A DNA stretch of 64,000 nucleotides from Diploptera punctata. Its lineage: Eukaryota > Arthropoda > Insecta > Blattodea > Blaberidae. Positions 32,197 through 44,380 of the stretch are shown piece by piece (position 1 is the first letter of the stretch; each line of letters opens with the position of its first letter). The DNA lies in the NCBI GenBank assembly GCA_030220185.1, contig JASPKZ010007427.1, positions 124,001 through 188,000 of the forward strand, written 5' to 3'. Made by a program: the position numbers and the translations under genes. Under the pieces are notes generated by a model that did not search any database, was not told where the DNA came from, and was given only the letters and a program-made list of their open reading frames with translations.

Positions 32197-33590
32197 ACTG
32201 ACTATTTAACTCATGCCCCAAATGGGAGTCAATGACCAATCACATTTCAATCATTTTTTATTTACAACCAATCACAGTCTTGTTTCGCCTAAATTTTACC
32301 AACTAAAGTTTATCATAAGTAATGCCACGAGTGATTTCCAAATTATCGATAAATTCACGACTCACGAAGTGAGGAGTGAATTTATCTAGAGAATTTGGAA
32401 ATCAAGAGTGGCATTTGTTAGGACTATTTAACGAATAAAATTAAGCTGTTTACTCACAAATCATTATTTAACTATAGTTATTTTAAAATATTTATATATT
32501 TAATGTAAACGGCGATGTTTGAAAACAAATGAGAAACGATAGGTACGCTTCTACTGCTTCTTTTGTTTATCACTGCAACCAGATCATACTATTTATTGCC
32601 AAAGGAACGCAATATTGTAAGAATGCTCTCTAGTGGAGAAAAAATGAAACACATCAATCTGTATATTAATTCATTTTTGATGTCGTATGATGTAAATATG
32701 ACAATTATATTTTTCTCGATTATTACCTGGGAAAAAATACATTTAAGAAAGTGCAAACAGTGGTTTCTTTTTTTGGTGGTAAAATCAATTGCTACAAATG
32801 TTGACATGTAAGCACTATTATATACAATCTGGTAGCCGTATTTGTTATAGGCTCAGTCACTGCAAAATAACGGTCAGACCTGTTCAGAATATTAAAAAGG
32901 AGGAGCTTTGTTTAATATATGATAATCCTAACACTGATAAATATTTCGTGAAACACGACTCTGATTGGTTGTAAAACAGAAATCATTGAAACGTGATTGG
33001 TCATTGACTCCCATTTGGGGCATGAGTTAAATAGTCATAATAAAGAAAGCACCTTCTTTTTAACATTCTGAATAGGTCATAGCATTATTTTGCAGTGATA
33101 CTCCAATAATATGGCTACCAGATTGTACGAGTTCATATAGTGCATGAATGTCAGCAGAAAGCGCATGCGATAGATAATACTTTCTTAAACGAATTATTTT
33201 CAAGGAAATGACGTTGCAGAAATATATAATTGACATATTTACATCATAGGACATCAAATTAATTAATACCTAAAAAGTTGGTTATAAATTTCTCCACTAG
33301 GGTGCATTCTTACAATATTGCGATCCTTTGGCAATAAATAATATTATGATCTGGTTGCAGTGATGAACAAAGGAAGGAAATGAAGCGTACCAATCGTTTC
33401 TCATTTGTTTTCAAACATCACCGTTTACATTAAATATATAAATATTTTAAAATAACTCTAGTTAAATAATGATTTGTGAGTAAACAGCTTAATTTTATTC
33501 GTTAAATAGTCGTAACAAATGCCACTCTTGATTTCCAAATTCTGTAGATAAATTGGAAATCACTCGTGGCATTACTTATGAAAATAACTA
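32197..33590. repeat. Large inverted duplication of an unnamed hairpin-ended repeat
   Basis: 32318-32915 and 33045-33585 are diverged reverse complements, and 32200-32300 and 32955-33040 form a second inverted pair. Each copy ends in a hairpin built from AATGCCACTCTTGATTTCC and GGAAATCACTCGTGGCATT. The segments between begin GACTATTTAAC or end GTTAAATAGTC. A single-orientation relative is at 49784-50775. Coding frames here have no domains. Confidence 0.7.
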
Positions 33591-33925
33591 CAATCCATCC
33601 ATAGTAATTCTTGCCGAAGGCAGGTCCTTCACTGCAATCATAGCATTTTCATGCTATGCTTTGGAGCTTTACTAGGGAATTGTATATGTGGTCGCTTCCC
33701 GTTGCTTTCCACACCGGTGAAGGATGATGATGATGATGATGATGATGGTGGCCGGATGATTTTCGGGGACCGTTTGGGCCTTAACGTTTTCCTGACATTT
33801 GTCTTACAGGTGAGGATAAACCCCAATAAAAACCTCACCCAGAAAAACTGCCCCGACCGGGGATCGAACCCGGGCCCGCTGCGTGACAAGGCAGCACGCT
33901 ACCTCGAGACCACAGCGGTGGGCTG
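33591..33925 (-). mobile_element. SINE family B, full copy
   Basis: The tRNA-like head at the right includes GGTTCGATCCCCGGTCGG and CACCGCTGTGGTCTCGAG. The body runs GGTTTTTCCTCACCTGTAAG-type, then a GAT-repeat block, then the end CCATAGTAATTCTTGCC. ACTACAAT on both sides is a probable target duplication. Confidence 0.82.
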
Positions 33926-33956
33926 ATGACTACAATTTATTACAATATATTCGTAC

Positions 33957-34273
33957 AATCCACCGCTGTGGTCTCGAGGTACAGTGCTGCCTTGTCACGC
34001 AGCGGTCGGGATAGGCTCCTGGGTGACGTTTTTTCGAGGTTTTTCCTCCCCTGTAAGACAAATGTCACGAAGCTTAGGGCCCAACGGTCCCCGAAAATCA
34101 TCCGGCCATCATCATCATCATCATCCTTATCATCATCATCATCATCCTTCACCGGTGTGGAAAGCAAAAAGAAGCTACCACACTTATAATTATCTAGTAA
34201 AGCTGCAAAGCATAGCATGAAAATGCTATGATTGCAGTGAAAGACCTGCCCTCGGGCAGAATTACTATGGATG

Positions 34274-34275
<2 letters not shown>
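33957..34275 (+). mobile_element. SINE family B, full copy, head-to-head with the previous
   Basis: Starts CCACCGCTGTGGTCTCGAGG, 31 bases from the preceding inverted copy, and ends AATTACTATGGATGG followed by (TAA)n. Confidence 0.82.
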
Positions 34276-34307
<32 letters not shown>

Positions 34308-34330
34308 TAGAAGAATTACTATGGATGGAT

Positions 34331-34376
<46 letters not shown>

Positions 34377-34445
34377 GCTTCATTTTACCTGGCTGAGTTA
34401 AGGCCTTAAGGCCTTGTCTGCCACTCATTCGTACAATGGAGGCGA
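34276..34445 (-). repeat. (TAA)n runs and LINE family W 3' tip
   Basis: Two TAA runs, then TTCATTTTACCTGGCTGAGT and AGGCCTTAAGGCCTTGTC, the 3' tip of the LINE that is longer at 48755-49320 and 38597-39540. Confidence 0.7.
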
Positions 34446-34670
34446 CACGCCTCCCCACACTGACGTTTAAAAACAACCTTTGAAGGCAACAATATCCAGG
34501 AAGACTGTGGCAATAAGTAATAGACTCGTGAGTATTAAACGTACCATTAATAGTAATAACTGGAAGGCGCACAAAACGTGCACACGAGTCTATTACCAAC
34601 ATAGAAACCTAAACGAATGGTACCTACCCTTCTAAGCTATAATGAATAACATATACACTCGGAGAGGGGT

Positions 34671-34960
34671 TGACAACTTATGGGAGGAGTCATCGCCCTT
34701 ATAAGGCGACGACACGTGTGAAAACACTCTCACTGTCACGCTCCTACGTTCTGCAATAGTTAACTTCTTCAGTGACCGTTCGCGAAAGTGATATTAAAAC
34801 ACGTGGGCGGAAGTAATTCATCAACTCCACTCCGAGTTATTAAAATATATACAATTGTACATATAAATGTATCCAATAAAATAAAATAATAAGTGTATAA
34901 TTTAAAACATCCCTGAGTGATCATATTCTACCCTGAGCGAACCGGCACAAGACATAACAA
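34671..34960 (+). repeat. Possible solo LTR (weak)
   Basis: Starts TGACAACTTATGGG and ends ACATAACA. It contains TTATAAGG followed by a TCAGT initiator-like motif and later AATAAA, the order expected in an LTR. No target duplication or second copy is visible, so this is a guess. Confidence 0.25.
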
Positions 34961-35130
34961 GTATTTATAAGTAACATTTATATTTTCTTCTTCTTCATGG
35001 TTTAGGCTTATTTACTAGCCTGTTACGGCTCCAAATTACATTTATATTGTAAGAAGAGAAACAGTCTCAACTGACATTTAATCTACAAATAATACGATGA
35101 TGGCACATTATACAGTGATTATGTACTTAC

Positions 35131-35344
35131 CAACGACGTTGAGGAGCACGTAGAAGACGAGAGGTGGGTGCGATGATACCTGACACTCGTAATAGCCTTG
35201 GTCTCGCTCGTTAGCGAACTGAATCTGCAGCCGCCAGTCATTCGGATGCTGGTAGTCCAGTGTGTACCGGGAATCACTAGAATACGTGTGCAGACCGAAT
35301 GTGATTAACTGAAGTTCATCCTCCTTGCGCCGAACCCACGATAC
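35131..35344 (-). CDS. dpr-like: dpr-family Ig1 exon (second half of first Ig domain)
   Basis: Internal exon of an insect dpr-type cell-surface Ig protein. This family acts at the neuronal membrane in synaptic partner recognition, binding DIP proteins. The exon is 214 nt and encodes 71 residues plus one base. It opens with VSWVRRKEDEL, holding the core Trp of Ig1, and carries YYECQVSSHPP with the second Ig cysteine. The acceptor is TGTGCAG before 35344 and the donor is GTAAGT from 35130, both on the minus strand. It starts in phase 0 and ends with one base of the next codon, which fits the next exon. The exon with the first Ig1 cysteine and the signal peptide must lie above 35345 and was not recognised. 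By memory the RRKEDEL and SSHPPL wording is closest to the Drosophila dpr15/16/17 subgroup. The family is sure; the member is not. Confidence 0.9.
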
Positions 35345-35715
35345 CTGCACATACACACATGAATCAATCAGAAAAATGTAACTTTTTACATTATAGTTAA
35401 GTTATTAGAAAACTTTTACCCGTAGTGTAGAAATAATAAAAATCATTGCTGATTTTGTTTTGCCAGAGCTTTAACTATTTTTGTGAAATTTATGGGTAAT
35501 TTAATCGCAATCAACATCACAGTTCACTTACATTTTTTCTCTCTTATAAATTCGGAATTTGTAACAGTTTAGAAATAAATAAAAGCTTATTTTTACCACA
35601 TAAATGATCAAATGTATTCTGAAATACTTTCCAATCCTTTTCTCCTATAAAATTTTCAAAATAGTTGAAGTTTTGTAACTAACGTCATCATGATGTCCGT
35701 TTGAAATTACATTCG

Positions 35716-35749
<34 letters not shown>

Positions 35750-36119
35750 GCGTTTTGTGGTATTTACATCAACGGCGACCATGATTGAAAGTTCGACTTC
35801 ATACATTTCGGGGTTGCCAACCTAAATAACTATACTATAATAAAATAACCATGCTGTAATATTACATATTACAAAACGCGTGTGGGAAGTAAAACCACTG
35901 CCCTCTATGTATACTACATACAATGTATATACAAAATATATAAAAAAGGTCCTGTTCATATACATTATATGAAACAAATCATCTCATTTTAAATGAACTT
36001 AACTTTATTTCAAACATTATAAAACAATAAATACGTACTTGCCGCCATTTTACCACTAATTGGTCTTACGGCCTCTGTACTTGCAACTAATAAACATTGC
36101 CCACACTGTTAATGTTGGT
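35345..36119. other. Intron upstream of the Ig1 exon, nothing recognised
   Basis: Contains an (AT)n run at 35717-35746. No Ig1 first-half exon was found. Confidence 0.5.
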
Positions 36120-36130
36120 CAATTACTTAT

Positions 36131-36478
36131 CCATCCATCCATAGTAATTCTGCCCGAAGGCAGGTCCTTCACTGCAATCATAGCATTTTCATGCTATGCT
36201 TGCAGCTTTACTAGGGAATTGTGTAGGTGTGGTAGCTTCCCGTTGTTTTCCACACCGGTGAAGGATGATGATGCTAATGGTAAGGATGATAATGATAAGG
36301 ATGATGGCCATATGATTTCGGGGACCGTTTGGACCTTAAAGTTTTCCTGACATTTGTCTTACAGGTGAGGAAAAACCCCGATAAAAACCTCACCCAGAAA
36401 AACTGCCCCGACCGGGGATCGAACCCGGGCCCGCTGCGTGACAAGGCAGCACGCTACCTCGAGACCACAGCTGTGGAC
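36131..36478 (-). mobile_element. SINE family B with 11-bp TSD
   Basis: CAATTACTTAT at 36120-36130 and 36479-36489 flanks a full family B copy (head at right). Confidence 0.88.
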
Positions 36479-36489
36479 CAATTACTTAT

Positions 36490-36970
36490 AATGGACGCAA
36501 ATATTTCCAAGAAAGATGTTATTATTTTACTATTATTTATTATTTTGAAAACACGATCGCGCAAAAAATAATGTACGATACACGTTTGTGAAGTGTTTAA
36601 CAGAATTTCAGAAATTAAAAACCGAGCGATAGCGAGGTTATTAAACATTTTCCTAGATTCTGTAAAAACCACTTCCCAACCTCGCATCATAATATGCTAT
36701 TAAATACAATCTACTTAAGAGCAGACAAAATACTTTAATTTTGGAATACAGGAGCTGATTCATCTAAGAACATGCATTTTTAAAAAAATTACATCGTTTC
36801 AAATCCCGCATTAAAGAGATGAAAAATGCAGATAAAATATGCATTATGTACAATACAATAACTCTTATGGTCATACCAAATTGAGATAGTGTTGAATTTT
36901 AACAATTATTACTTAAAAATTACGAATGTGTTACTTATCCTTACAATATTATTTTATTGAAAAATTATAT
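36490..36970. other. No recognised feature
   Basis: AT-rich DNA. Confidence 0.45.
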
Positions 36971-38207
36971 AATACCCGGCGTGCGCTGCTACGTCTAAAT
37001 AAATAAAAATTAATGTTAAAATATATATACAGTCAATATGCCCATTTCACCAATTAATGTTTTAAAATGGTCAACAAGTTTCTACAGCCAAGCTGTCATT
37101 CTCAAGACCAGATAGACAAAATTGATAATAAATAAATAAACAAATTTGTTTATTTATTTATTATCAATTTTGTCTTCAGTCAATATCTGGTCTTGAGAAT
37201 GACAGCTTGGCTGTAGAAACTTGTTAACCATTTTAAAACATTAATTGGTGAAATGGGCATATTGACTGTATATATATATTTTAATATTTTATCACCAAGA
37301 AGATCACTTGTGTATTAAATAAAAAATTAATGTGCTTTTATATTTAGTTGAATAAGAAAAAGGAAATATAATTATAAATTCATATTTTTTAGATACCCCG
37401 TGTTGATTTCGTGGCGATGCCCGGGAATCTACTTATCGCGAACTTCTTGACATAAATGAGCTGAAATATGAAAATTAATGTGTTTTATGTTTAGTTAAGT
37501 AAGTGTAAGGAAACATTTATATTGTAATTATTTTTAGATACCCCGTGCTGTTTACCTGGCGTTGTCCGGGAATCTACTCATCGCATAAATGAGCTGAAAG
37601 ACGAAAATTAATGTACTTCTTATGATTAGTTGAATAAGTAAAATGAAAAATAATCATAAATGTATATCGTAATTATTTAAGATTCCACGGTGTTGCCCGC
37701 GAATCTACTTATCTCGATCTTCTTGGCATAAATGAGCTAAAATACAAAATTCGTTATTGTGAGTTATCCGTAAAAGAATACCCGCCATGTGCTGCTATGC
37801 TTGCACAGGAATCTACGTACTTGTCTCGATCTTCTTGGCATCAATCAAAGATAAAAATGGTTATTGTGAGTTATCCGTAAGAGATAAACGTATGCTGTTG
37901 CGGACTTTTTTGTAGAGCTTTTTGAGATATTCAATTCTGTGTACATTAATTTTGTGTATTTGTTATGGTTTAGGCAGCATAAGCAATTCAAGCGTCCAAA
38001 GAGCTACTGTTTTCATTTTTCCACTACAAAGGGCGATTTTTAAGGTTGTAGGAGTTGAGTATCACAACTCTCTTATAGCGTATGTTCATCCCGGGAATCT
38101 CCTGAACATTTTGCAAAAAGCCCCATCACAATCGAATTATTGTTATGGCCGCGCATAAAGTACCAACGAACGAACAAATGAACAAACATTCATTTTTATA
38201 TATTAGA
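36971..38207 (-). mobile_element. Non-autonomous Helitron, second copy
   Basis: The 5' end TCTAATATATAAAAATGAAT is at 38207 on the minus strand. The 3' end has GCCGGGTATT but its final CTAG is lost or altered. The interior matches the 30.6-kb copy (GTTGTCCGGGAATCTACTCA and the repeated TTCTTGGCATAAATGAGCT). It is interrupted by a palindromic insert. Confidence 0.75.
37016..37315. mobile_element. Long palindrome (PLE-type unit) inside Helitron
   Basis: Arms 37025-37115 and 37185-37273 are almost perfect inverted copies, and the centre (AAATTTGTTTATTTATTTAT region) is itself palindromic. Near-identical TAAATAAAAATTAATGT runs at both edges look like a target duplication. The right arm reads TTGAGAA, a hairpin ACAG...CTGT, then GAAAC, a degraded hammerhead order. 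Confidence 0.68.
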
Positions 38208-38596
38208 TACCCAACAGCACAGATTTTGGTATGAAGTCTTGATGTAGAAAACAAACAAAGACTTCGGATATGAAACCTACGATTTTCTAAAAAAAAAGTT
38301 AATTTTTGCTGATGGAGAGTTGGTGATTTAATTAATGGTACTATCTAATGACATAGTTCATTAGCATCGGAAATCAAATCTGGAGATGAAAAGGTCGAAC
38401 ATTTTCCTTAGAGACTTCTTACTTAAGACTCGAGATTTTTTTAAGGTCCGTAAATCTATGACTGAGACCATGACTTCACTTTTATTTCAAGGGATATACG
38501 TCACTTAAGTAAATCATAGACTCTGCCCGGGTTTGAACCCGACGAGAATCTTACAACTAGAAGAGAGAATGATAGCCACGGGGCCACCGGGAAAGG
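38208..38596. other. No recognised feature
   Basis: AT-rich DNA. Confidence 0.45.
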
Positions 38597-38597
38597 C

Positions 38598-38640
<43 letters not shown>

Positions 38641-39540
38641 TTTATTTTACCTGGCAGAGTTAAGGCCATAAGGCCTTGTCTACAACTCAACCAGGTTTTA
38701 AAAAATACAAAAAATAGTCTTACATCTAAATTACAATAAACATAAACGATTATATGTTATATCCATCCATAGTAATTTTGCCCGAGGGCAGATCTTTCTC
38801 TGCAATCATAGCATTTTCATGCTATGCTTTGCATCTTTACTAGGGAATTATAGGCGTGGTAGCTTCCCGTTGCTTTCCACACCGGTGAAGGATGAAGATG
38901 ATAATGATATTAATGATGATAATGATAAGGATGATGATGTTGGCCGGATGATTTTCGGGGACCGTTGGGCTTTAAGCTTCCTGACATTTGCCTTACAAGT
39001 GAGAAAAACCACGAAAAAAACCTCACCCAGGAGCCTGTCCCGACCGGGAATCGAACCTGAGCCCACTGCGTGACAAGGCAGCACGCTACCTCGAAACCAC
39101 AGCGGTGGACTACATGTTATATACAATACAATTATTATTTGTAATGTAAGCTATTTTGATTTACTCTAGATTTAACGAATTAAATATAATACGTACAAGA
39201 TATATAAAAAACGAGAAAAAATTATTAATGACATAGTATAAATTTAGATAAAAAACAACAATTAATTATTAGACAACAGGTAACTGTATAAGCGTGACTT
39301 ACAGGTGCCAAGTGTGCGGCAACCCCTGATATCTTAAGGAAGGAAATTGCAGGAGCGGGCAGAGGCTACTGTGAAGGAAGTAGAATAAGATTAAGTGCTA
39401 TGAAGAGGGATTGTTAGCAGACTGTTATCTTGTGATCTAGTGTCAATATTGTGGTAAGAAGATCACTTCCTAAATCTGGATGGTGAGTACCTGATATTCG
39501 TTGTAGTACGTAGCGAAAATAATATGAAACAAATATTTTC
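38597..39540 (-). pseudogene. LINE family W 3' end, split by SINE B
   Basis: The (TAA)n tail is at 38597-38640. The 3' UTR lies beyond it, and 39280-39470 matches the coding end that reads ARSWNLLPQDIRGCRTLGTF in the 48.8-kb copy. The SINE at 38763-39110 interrupts the 3' UTR. Confidence 0.75.
38763..39110 (-). mobile_element. SINE family B with about 12-bp TSD
   Basis: TATATGTTATAT (38751-38762) and TACATGTTATAT (39111-39122) flank a full copy inside LINE W. Confidence 0.85.
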
Positions 39541-39704
39541 TTCAGTAATTTCGATAAAATAAATAATTAGGGGCTGCAATATAAGTTACAGATTTTCATT
39601 CTATTTCCCCTATTAATTAAATGTTTGTTATATCATCGAAAAATACGAATCTAAATTTGTCAAATGAGGGTTGTGGAAATACAGTTGACTACCCACAAAA
39701 TTTC

Positions 39705-40590
39705 TTACTTACTTACTTACTCACTGGCACTATCGAACCCGTAGGTTCATGGCCGCGCGGACATAAGATCTCCATACATCCCTATCCTGAGCTATTGCTT
39801 TCCAATCATTCCCTGTATAATCTACTTCCCTCAAATCATATTTAATGTTATTCTCTCACCTCATTCTTGGTCTACCAACTGGACGTTTTCCCTCTGGCTT
39901 TCCTACAAGAAGCTTCCATGCAATATATATGAAGTCATACAATTAAATACGTATTAATAATAAATATATTTACTATAATCACATAAATAAGTGAATATAT
40001 ATAAATCCTTAAATAAGTTTATAATTGAAATAATTCAATATTTATACAATGAAAATGTAAGTCTTTCATTCCCCATACATGCAACATGTCCTGCCCCAAC
40101 GCAGTCTACGAGACTTAACTGTTCTTATTATATCTGGCTTCCTATAAAGACCATGTAGTTCATTGTTATGTAGTCTTCTCCATTCACCTGTCTCTTCGTC
40201 TCTCTTTGGTCCAAAAATTTTCCTAAGTACTTTATTCTCAAATACTTGTAATCTCCTTTCCTCTCTTAAAGTAAGAGTCCATGTTTCGCATCCATATAAT
40301 ACCTATAACTGGTAGAATACTAGTTTTACATATTTTCAGTTTGTTTTTTGAAAGGAGTTGGGACATCAAGAGTCTCTGCAATGTATAATAGCACGCATTT
40401 CCAGAATTGAGCCTATATTTAATTTCTTTGTGCATCTCATTCCTATTTGTGATTACTGTTCCTAGGCATTTGAATTCAGCCACTTCCTCAAAATTTCGCC
40501 TCATTTGTCATTAGCTGTCCATTTCCATTATATAATGAATTTCTACGTGTGACCATATATTTAATGTTATTGATATTTACTTCCACGCAA
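39705..40590 (-). pseudogene. LINE family X 3' end with 135-bp AT-rich insertion
   Basis: Tail at 39705-39722, then the usual LINE X sequence. At 39922-40056 AT-rich DNA interrupts the CTTCCATGCA/AGTCTTTCATTCC junction seen intact at 29.06 kb. The upstream part codes FEEVAEFKCLGTVITNRNEM. Confidence 0.8.
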
Positions 40591-40594
40591 AATG

Positions 40595-40979
40595 TTTTAC
40601 TGACATAATTTATGTAAAAGTTTGATATGTGTGTTAAAAATCTGTTTCAAATTTCCCCTTGTTATTATGACTTTATTCACTTCACAATATGTGAAATATG
40701 GAATTGAAGTTTCATTCATTAATATTATTTTTTAGAAATTTTATGTTGTATATTAACTTTCTCCGTATGCACGTTACACCAGTGAAATAAAAAAATTATA
40801 AACAACATTTTGAATGTGTGGCTTGTCAAGTTTTTCCATGAATCTAAAGGCAATTGTGGAATTAGTACATAGGGAATAACTCTGGAATTTATTGGTTTTT
40901 AGCAATACTTGTTTGATCCAGAGACAAACAATTTCAATTTATTTATAAACAGGTCTACAATGAAATAAAAACATCTTCC
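40595..40979. other. No recognised feature
   Basis: AT-rich DNA. Confidence 0.45.
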
Positions 40980-41800
40980 TGTGCTCAAAGTTTTTAAAAT
41001 TTTTATCTTATTTCTCTATTCTTCTTTATCTTCCCATTCCAATTCTTCCAGACTTCTTCTTACATCATCCATCCATTTAAATCTAGGCCGAGCTCTCTCT
41101 CCTTTCCCAGGTGGGATCTATTCCAAAGCTTGTCTGGGTAATCTTTTCTCTGGCATCCTACGTATATGACCATGCCATTATAGCTGTCTGTATCTCACAA
41201 AATCTAATATTGAATTTTGGACTTTCATTTGTTGTCTGATGATTTTATTTCTGATTTTTTCCAATTTAGAATGTCTAGTTAAGCATCTGAAACAACCCAT
41301 TCCAGTAGATATAAGCTTTAAACTCAAATTTTTTATTCAACTGCCAAGTTTCTGCACCGTATGTTAGCGTGCTTCGAATCATGGATTTATAAATTTGTAA
41401 TTTGGTATCTATTCTTATCCCACAAAAAGCCGTTGATCATCGTTATTGCTGATCTGCCTTTTTGAATTCTATATTTTATGTCATTTTCTTGGGTATATTT
41501 TGAGTTAATTTTGATCCCAAGGTGATTATATTCTTCACATCCTTTGAAACATCCCATTCCATCTTCCAAAACTGAATCTTTCTTTTCATCATCACAAGAC
41601 AAATAAAATTATGTTTTTGAAACTTACTTTTAAACCCCATTTAATATGCTCTTCCATGAGTTTTCGACTCATATATTCCAGATCCTCATAATCCTGTGCT
41701 ATAACCAACTTGTCTTCTGCAAATAATAATATATAACTAGTCGTGTCTTCCATAGCTAGTATCCACATACCTTTACATTTTTCTAATAGTTTACATTTTC
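40980..41800 (-). pseudogene. LINE reverse transcriptase C-terminal half
   Basis: In shifting minus-strand frames: LLFAEDKLVIAQDYEDLEYM at about 41750-41690 covers the YxDD active-site block, here FAED. Then YNHLGIKINSKYTQENDIKY, TLTYGAETWQL and ERARPRFKWMDDVRRSLEEL. The second catalytic Asp is replaced by Glu-type wording. Stops and frameshifts are present. Same family as 46336-47150. Confidence 0.78.
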
Positions 41801-42017
41801 TAATAGTTTTCTAGAAGATTCTGTTGAGTTGTTTTGAAAATTTCCTGTCTCATGTTGCAAGCTAGACATATTATTTCTGGAAAACATTTACATTTTATTT
41901 GTATCAAGATAACATATTTCTAAATCTTTCTAAATGAGTTGCTACAACTTGTTTGTTCAGTAGAAGCTACAGAGTGATTCAATATTTAATATGCCAATTA
42001 TTTAAATGAACGATATA

Positions 42018-42190
42018 AGAAGATTTTCGGGCTGTAAGCCGTGGTCTTGAGACAACCCTTGAGGATGCCAGACGCAGTCTCTGGCGAAACATCGGGGAAC
42101 TACAAGCCTCACGACCACGGACTTACAGCCCGAAAATCTTCTTGAAGATCATCATAGCAACTCCGGCCGTGAAAGTCTACGTCAATACAA
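42018..42190 (+). mobile_element. Penelope-like 3' tip with inverted arms
   Basis: AAGATTTTCGGGCTGTAAGC at left and its reverse complement at 42114-42142 bracket the hammerhead-like motif (TTGAGGA 42059-42065, hairpin, GAAA 42086-42089). The following AAGATCATCATAGCAACTCC matches the 15-kb PLE tail. Confidence 0.65.
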
Positions 42191-42660
42191 ACGATATGAA
42201 ATTAATCTCGTTAAGCCCCTGATTAATCAAGATAAGCCCTTGTCACAACAATTACACTCATATGACGTCACACTACTTTTAAATGTTTGATAGTTTTATA
42301 TGTTATATTAGTTTTTAATTATGTTACAGCTCATTGCTAAACAATGTTTTCGAAGTGTACAATACAACCTAGACTCGCGTGGTGTTCGGCTCAGCCGCAT
42401 TTCTTTACGAGACTTTCTTTCTCTGGGAATACAGGAACAATAACAGTTATGCATGATTTGGTTTTCACTGCGGTCTAGATGCATTTAAATAACTGACACG
42501 AGAAAATAGTGTTTTGTTAATTTAATGGTTAAATGACATTATTGAGTTACCTTAGTTGAACTGTCACATGTCGCACTTACTATCTCCATTTCTTCACTTT
42601 CCCTCTGTGTATATGTATGTGTGTGTGGGGGGGGGCTTTCAAGTGTATTTTTATAAACTT
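42191..42660. other. No recognised feature
   Basis: Unique-looking DNA with a short G run at 42628-42636. Confidence 0.45.
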
Positions 42661-43400
42661 CATATTATGTTCTATAAGTTTAGAGATTAGACCGGTTAGA
42701 GCTATATCCACAGCCCCGAGTCAATTAACGTGCAGATCTCAATCGTTTCTGAATGCTGTCACCTTAAACGATTCTAAGGCAGCCATATCAGCAATAGCAA
42801 ATCACCTAGCATCTCCTGCTAACAAATAAACATTACAGAGTAGACACATCATCAGAAATCTCAATATAGCAGGTAAAAATGTTTCTCTGCAGTGGATACC
42901 ATCCCATTGCGGAATTACAGGGAACGAAATGGCAGATTTGCTGGCCAAGAAAGGAACCCATCCTTCAGACATCACCGAACATTATATCTTACTCTAGAGC
43001 CGCTATGAACATCCGCTTCAGAATGAAAGAAACCTTCAGAACCTCCCTAGAGCTCCAAATGACTGACAAACCTTGGAAAGCATCCATCCAAACTACACTG
43101 CCAGATTGGCCCAGAAGAGTAGCCGTTGCATCAGGACACGACTGCCTAGGTAAACACCTTCATCGCCTCGGTCTTCTACCAACTCAAGAATGTATCCTTT
43201 GCAACACTATGGAAGATATGGATGCTGATCACATCTGAACTTGCCCAACCCTAACAACCAACAATTTCGTGGACAGATGCTGGGAAGCCAGGGAAAAGAT
43301 GAACATTTTATAATCTTTCTTGTTATCGTTTGTTATTGTTATTGTTTGTTTTCCTCAGTCATTATAGGCTAATGAAACATTTCAAAAGCCACTGCATTTA
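42661..43400 (+). pseudogene. LINE RNase H domain and C-terminus
   Basis: Reads DSKAAISAIANHLASP (with the RNase H DSKAA block), then VSLQWIPSHCGITGNEMADL then LAKKG. These are the WIPSHxGxxGNExADxLAK signature of the RNase H carried by I- and Jockey-like LINEs. Beyond about 42990 the frame is broken but a HRLGLLPTQECILCN-type cysteine motif can be read. The reverse transcriptase is missing. Confidence 0.85.
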
Positions 43401-43793
43401 AATAAATAAATATTCTATAAGCCATACTAATCAATATCACTTGTACAGATTTCAATCAGTTGTACAGTTATGCATTGGTTGTGTATTTAATACACAATTC
43501 AACAATATTTATGTCTTATACATCCATCAAATATTTCCTCAAACTTCAGGAAATGTTCAATAACACAGGGCTATAATCAGCTGTTTACAGACTCCCTTAT
43601 TTTAACTTGTTAAGCAAGGTTTATACCAGCGAACTAACACGAATAACATTTTCCATACATCTGTTGAACCCTATATAGCTTATACAGTCTTTATTAGTAG
43701 TGATTTTAAACTGAGATTTGTAAAAAAAACTTGTACAAATTTTGTACATGGGTTTTTGATAAGGGCGTAATCACAACTTAAATTTACAATACT
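43401..43793. other. No recognised feature
   Basis: AT-rich DNA between the LINE and the SINE-like insertion. Confidence 0.45.
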
Positions 43794-43808
43794 TAGTGTT
43801 ATAACTAA

Positions 43809-44283
43809 ACTTCATCCACTTTTGTCCGAAACAGGATCGGGTCAAGGGATGAGATGCGATGAAACCCACTCTGCCAGATAAAATAAAGCATTATTATTAT
43901 TATTATTATTATCATCATAATCATCATCATAATCAATCATCATAATCAATCATCATAATCAATCATCATAATCAATCATCATAATCAATCATCATAATCA
44001 ATCATCATAATCAATCATCATAATCAATCATCATAATCAATCATCATAATCAATCATCATAATCAATCATCATAATCAATCATCATAATCAATCATCATA
44101 ATCAATCATCATAATCAATCATCATAATCAATCATCATAATCAATCATCATAATCAATCATAATAATCAATCATAATAATCAATCATAATAACCAATCAT
44201 AATAACCAATCATCATAATCAATCATCATAATCAATCATCATAATCAATCATCATAATCAATCATCATAATCAATCATCATAA

Positions 44284-44380
<97 letters not shown>

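Noticed and set aside
33940..34602. 220-codon minus-strand frame
   Set aside because: Leu and Asp runs come from (TAA)n and GAT repeats within SINE B; not a gene.
36454..36690. Possible missing dpr Ig1 first-half exon
   Set aside because: No cysteine in an Ig context and no matching splice phase; the stretch overlaps a SINE.
43925..44285. CRISPR-like array of short repeats
   Set aside because: The 13-bp units are contiguous with no spacers, in an insect genome; this is a minisatellite.
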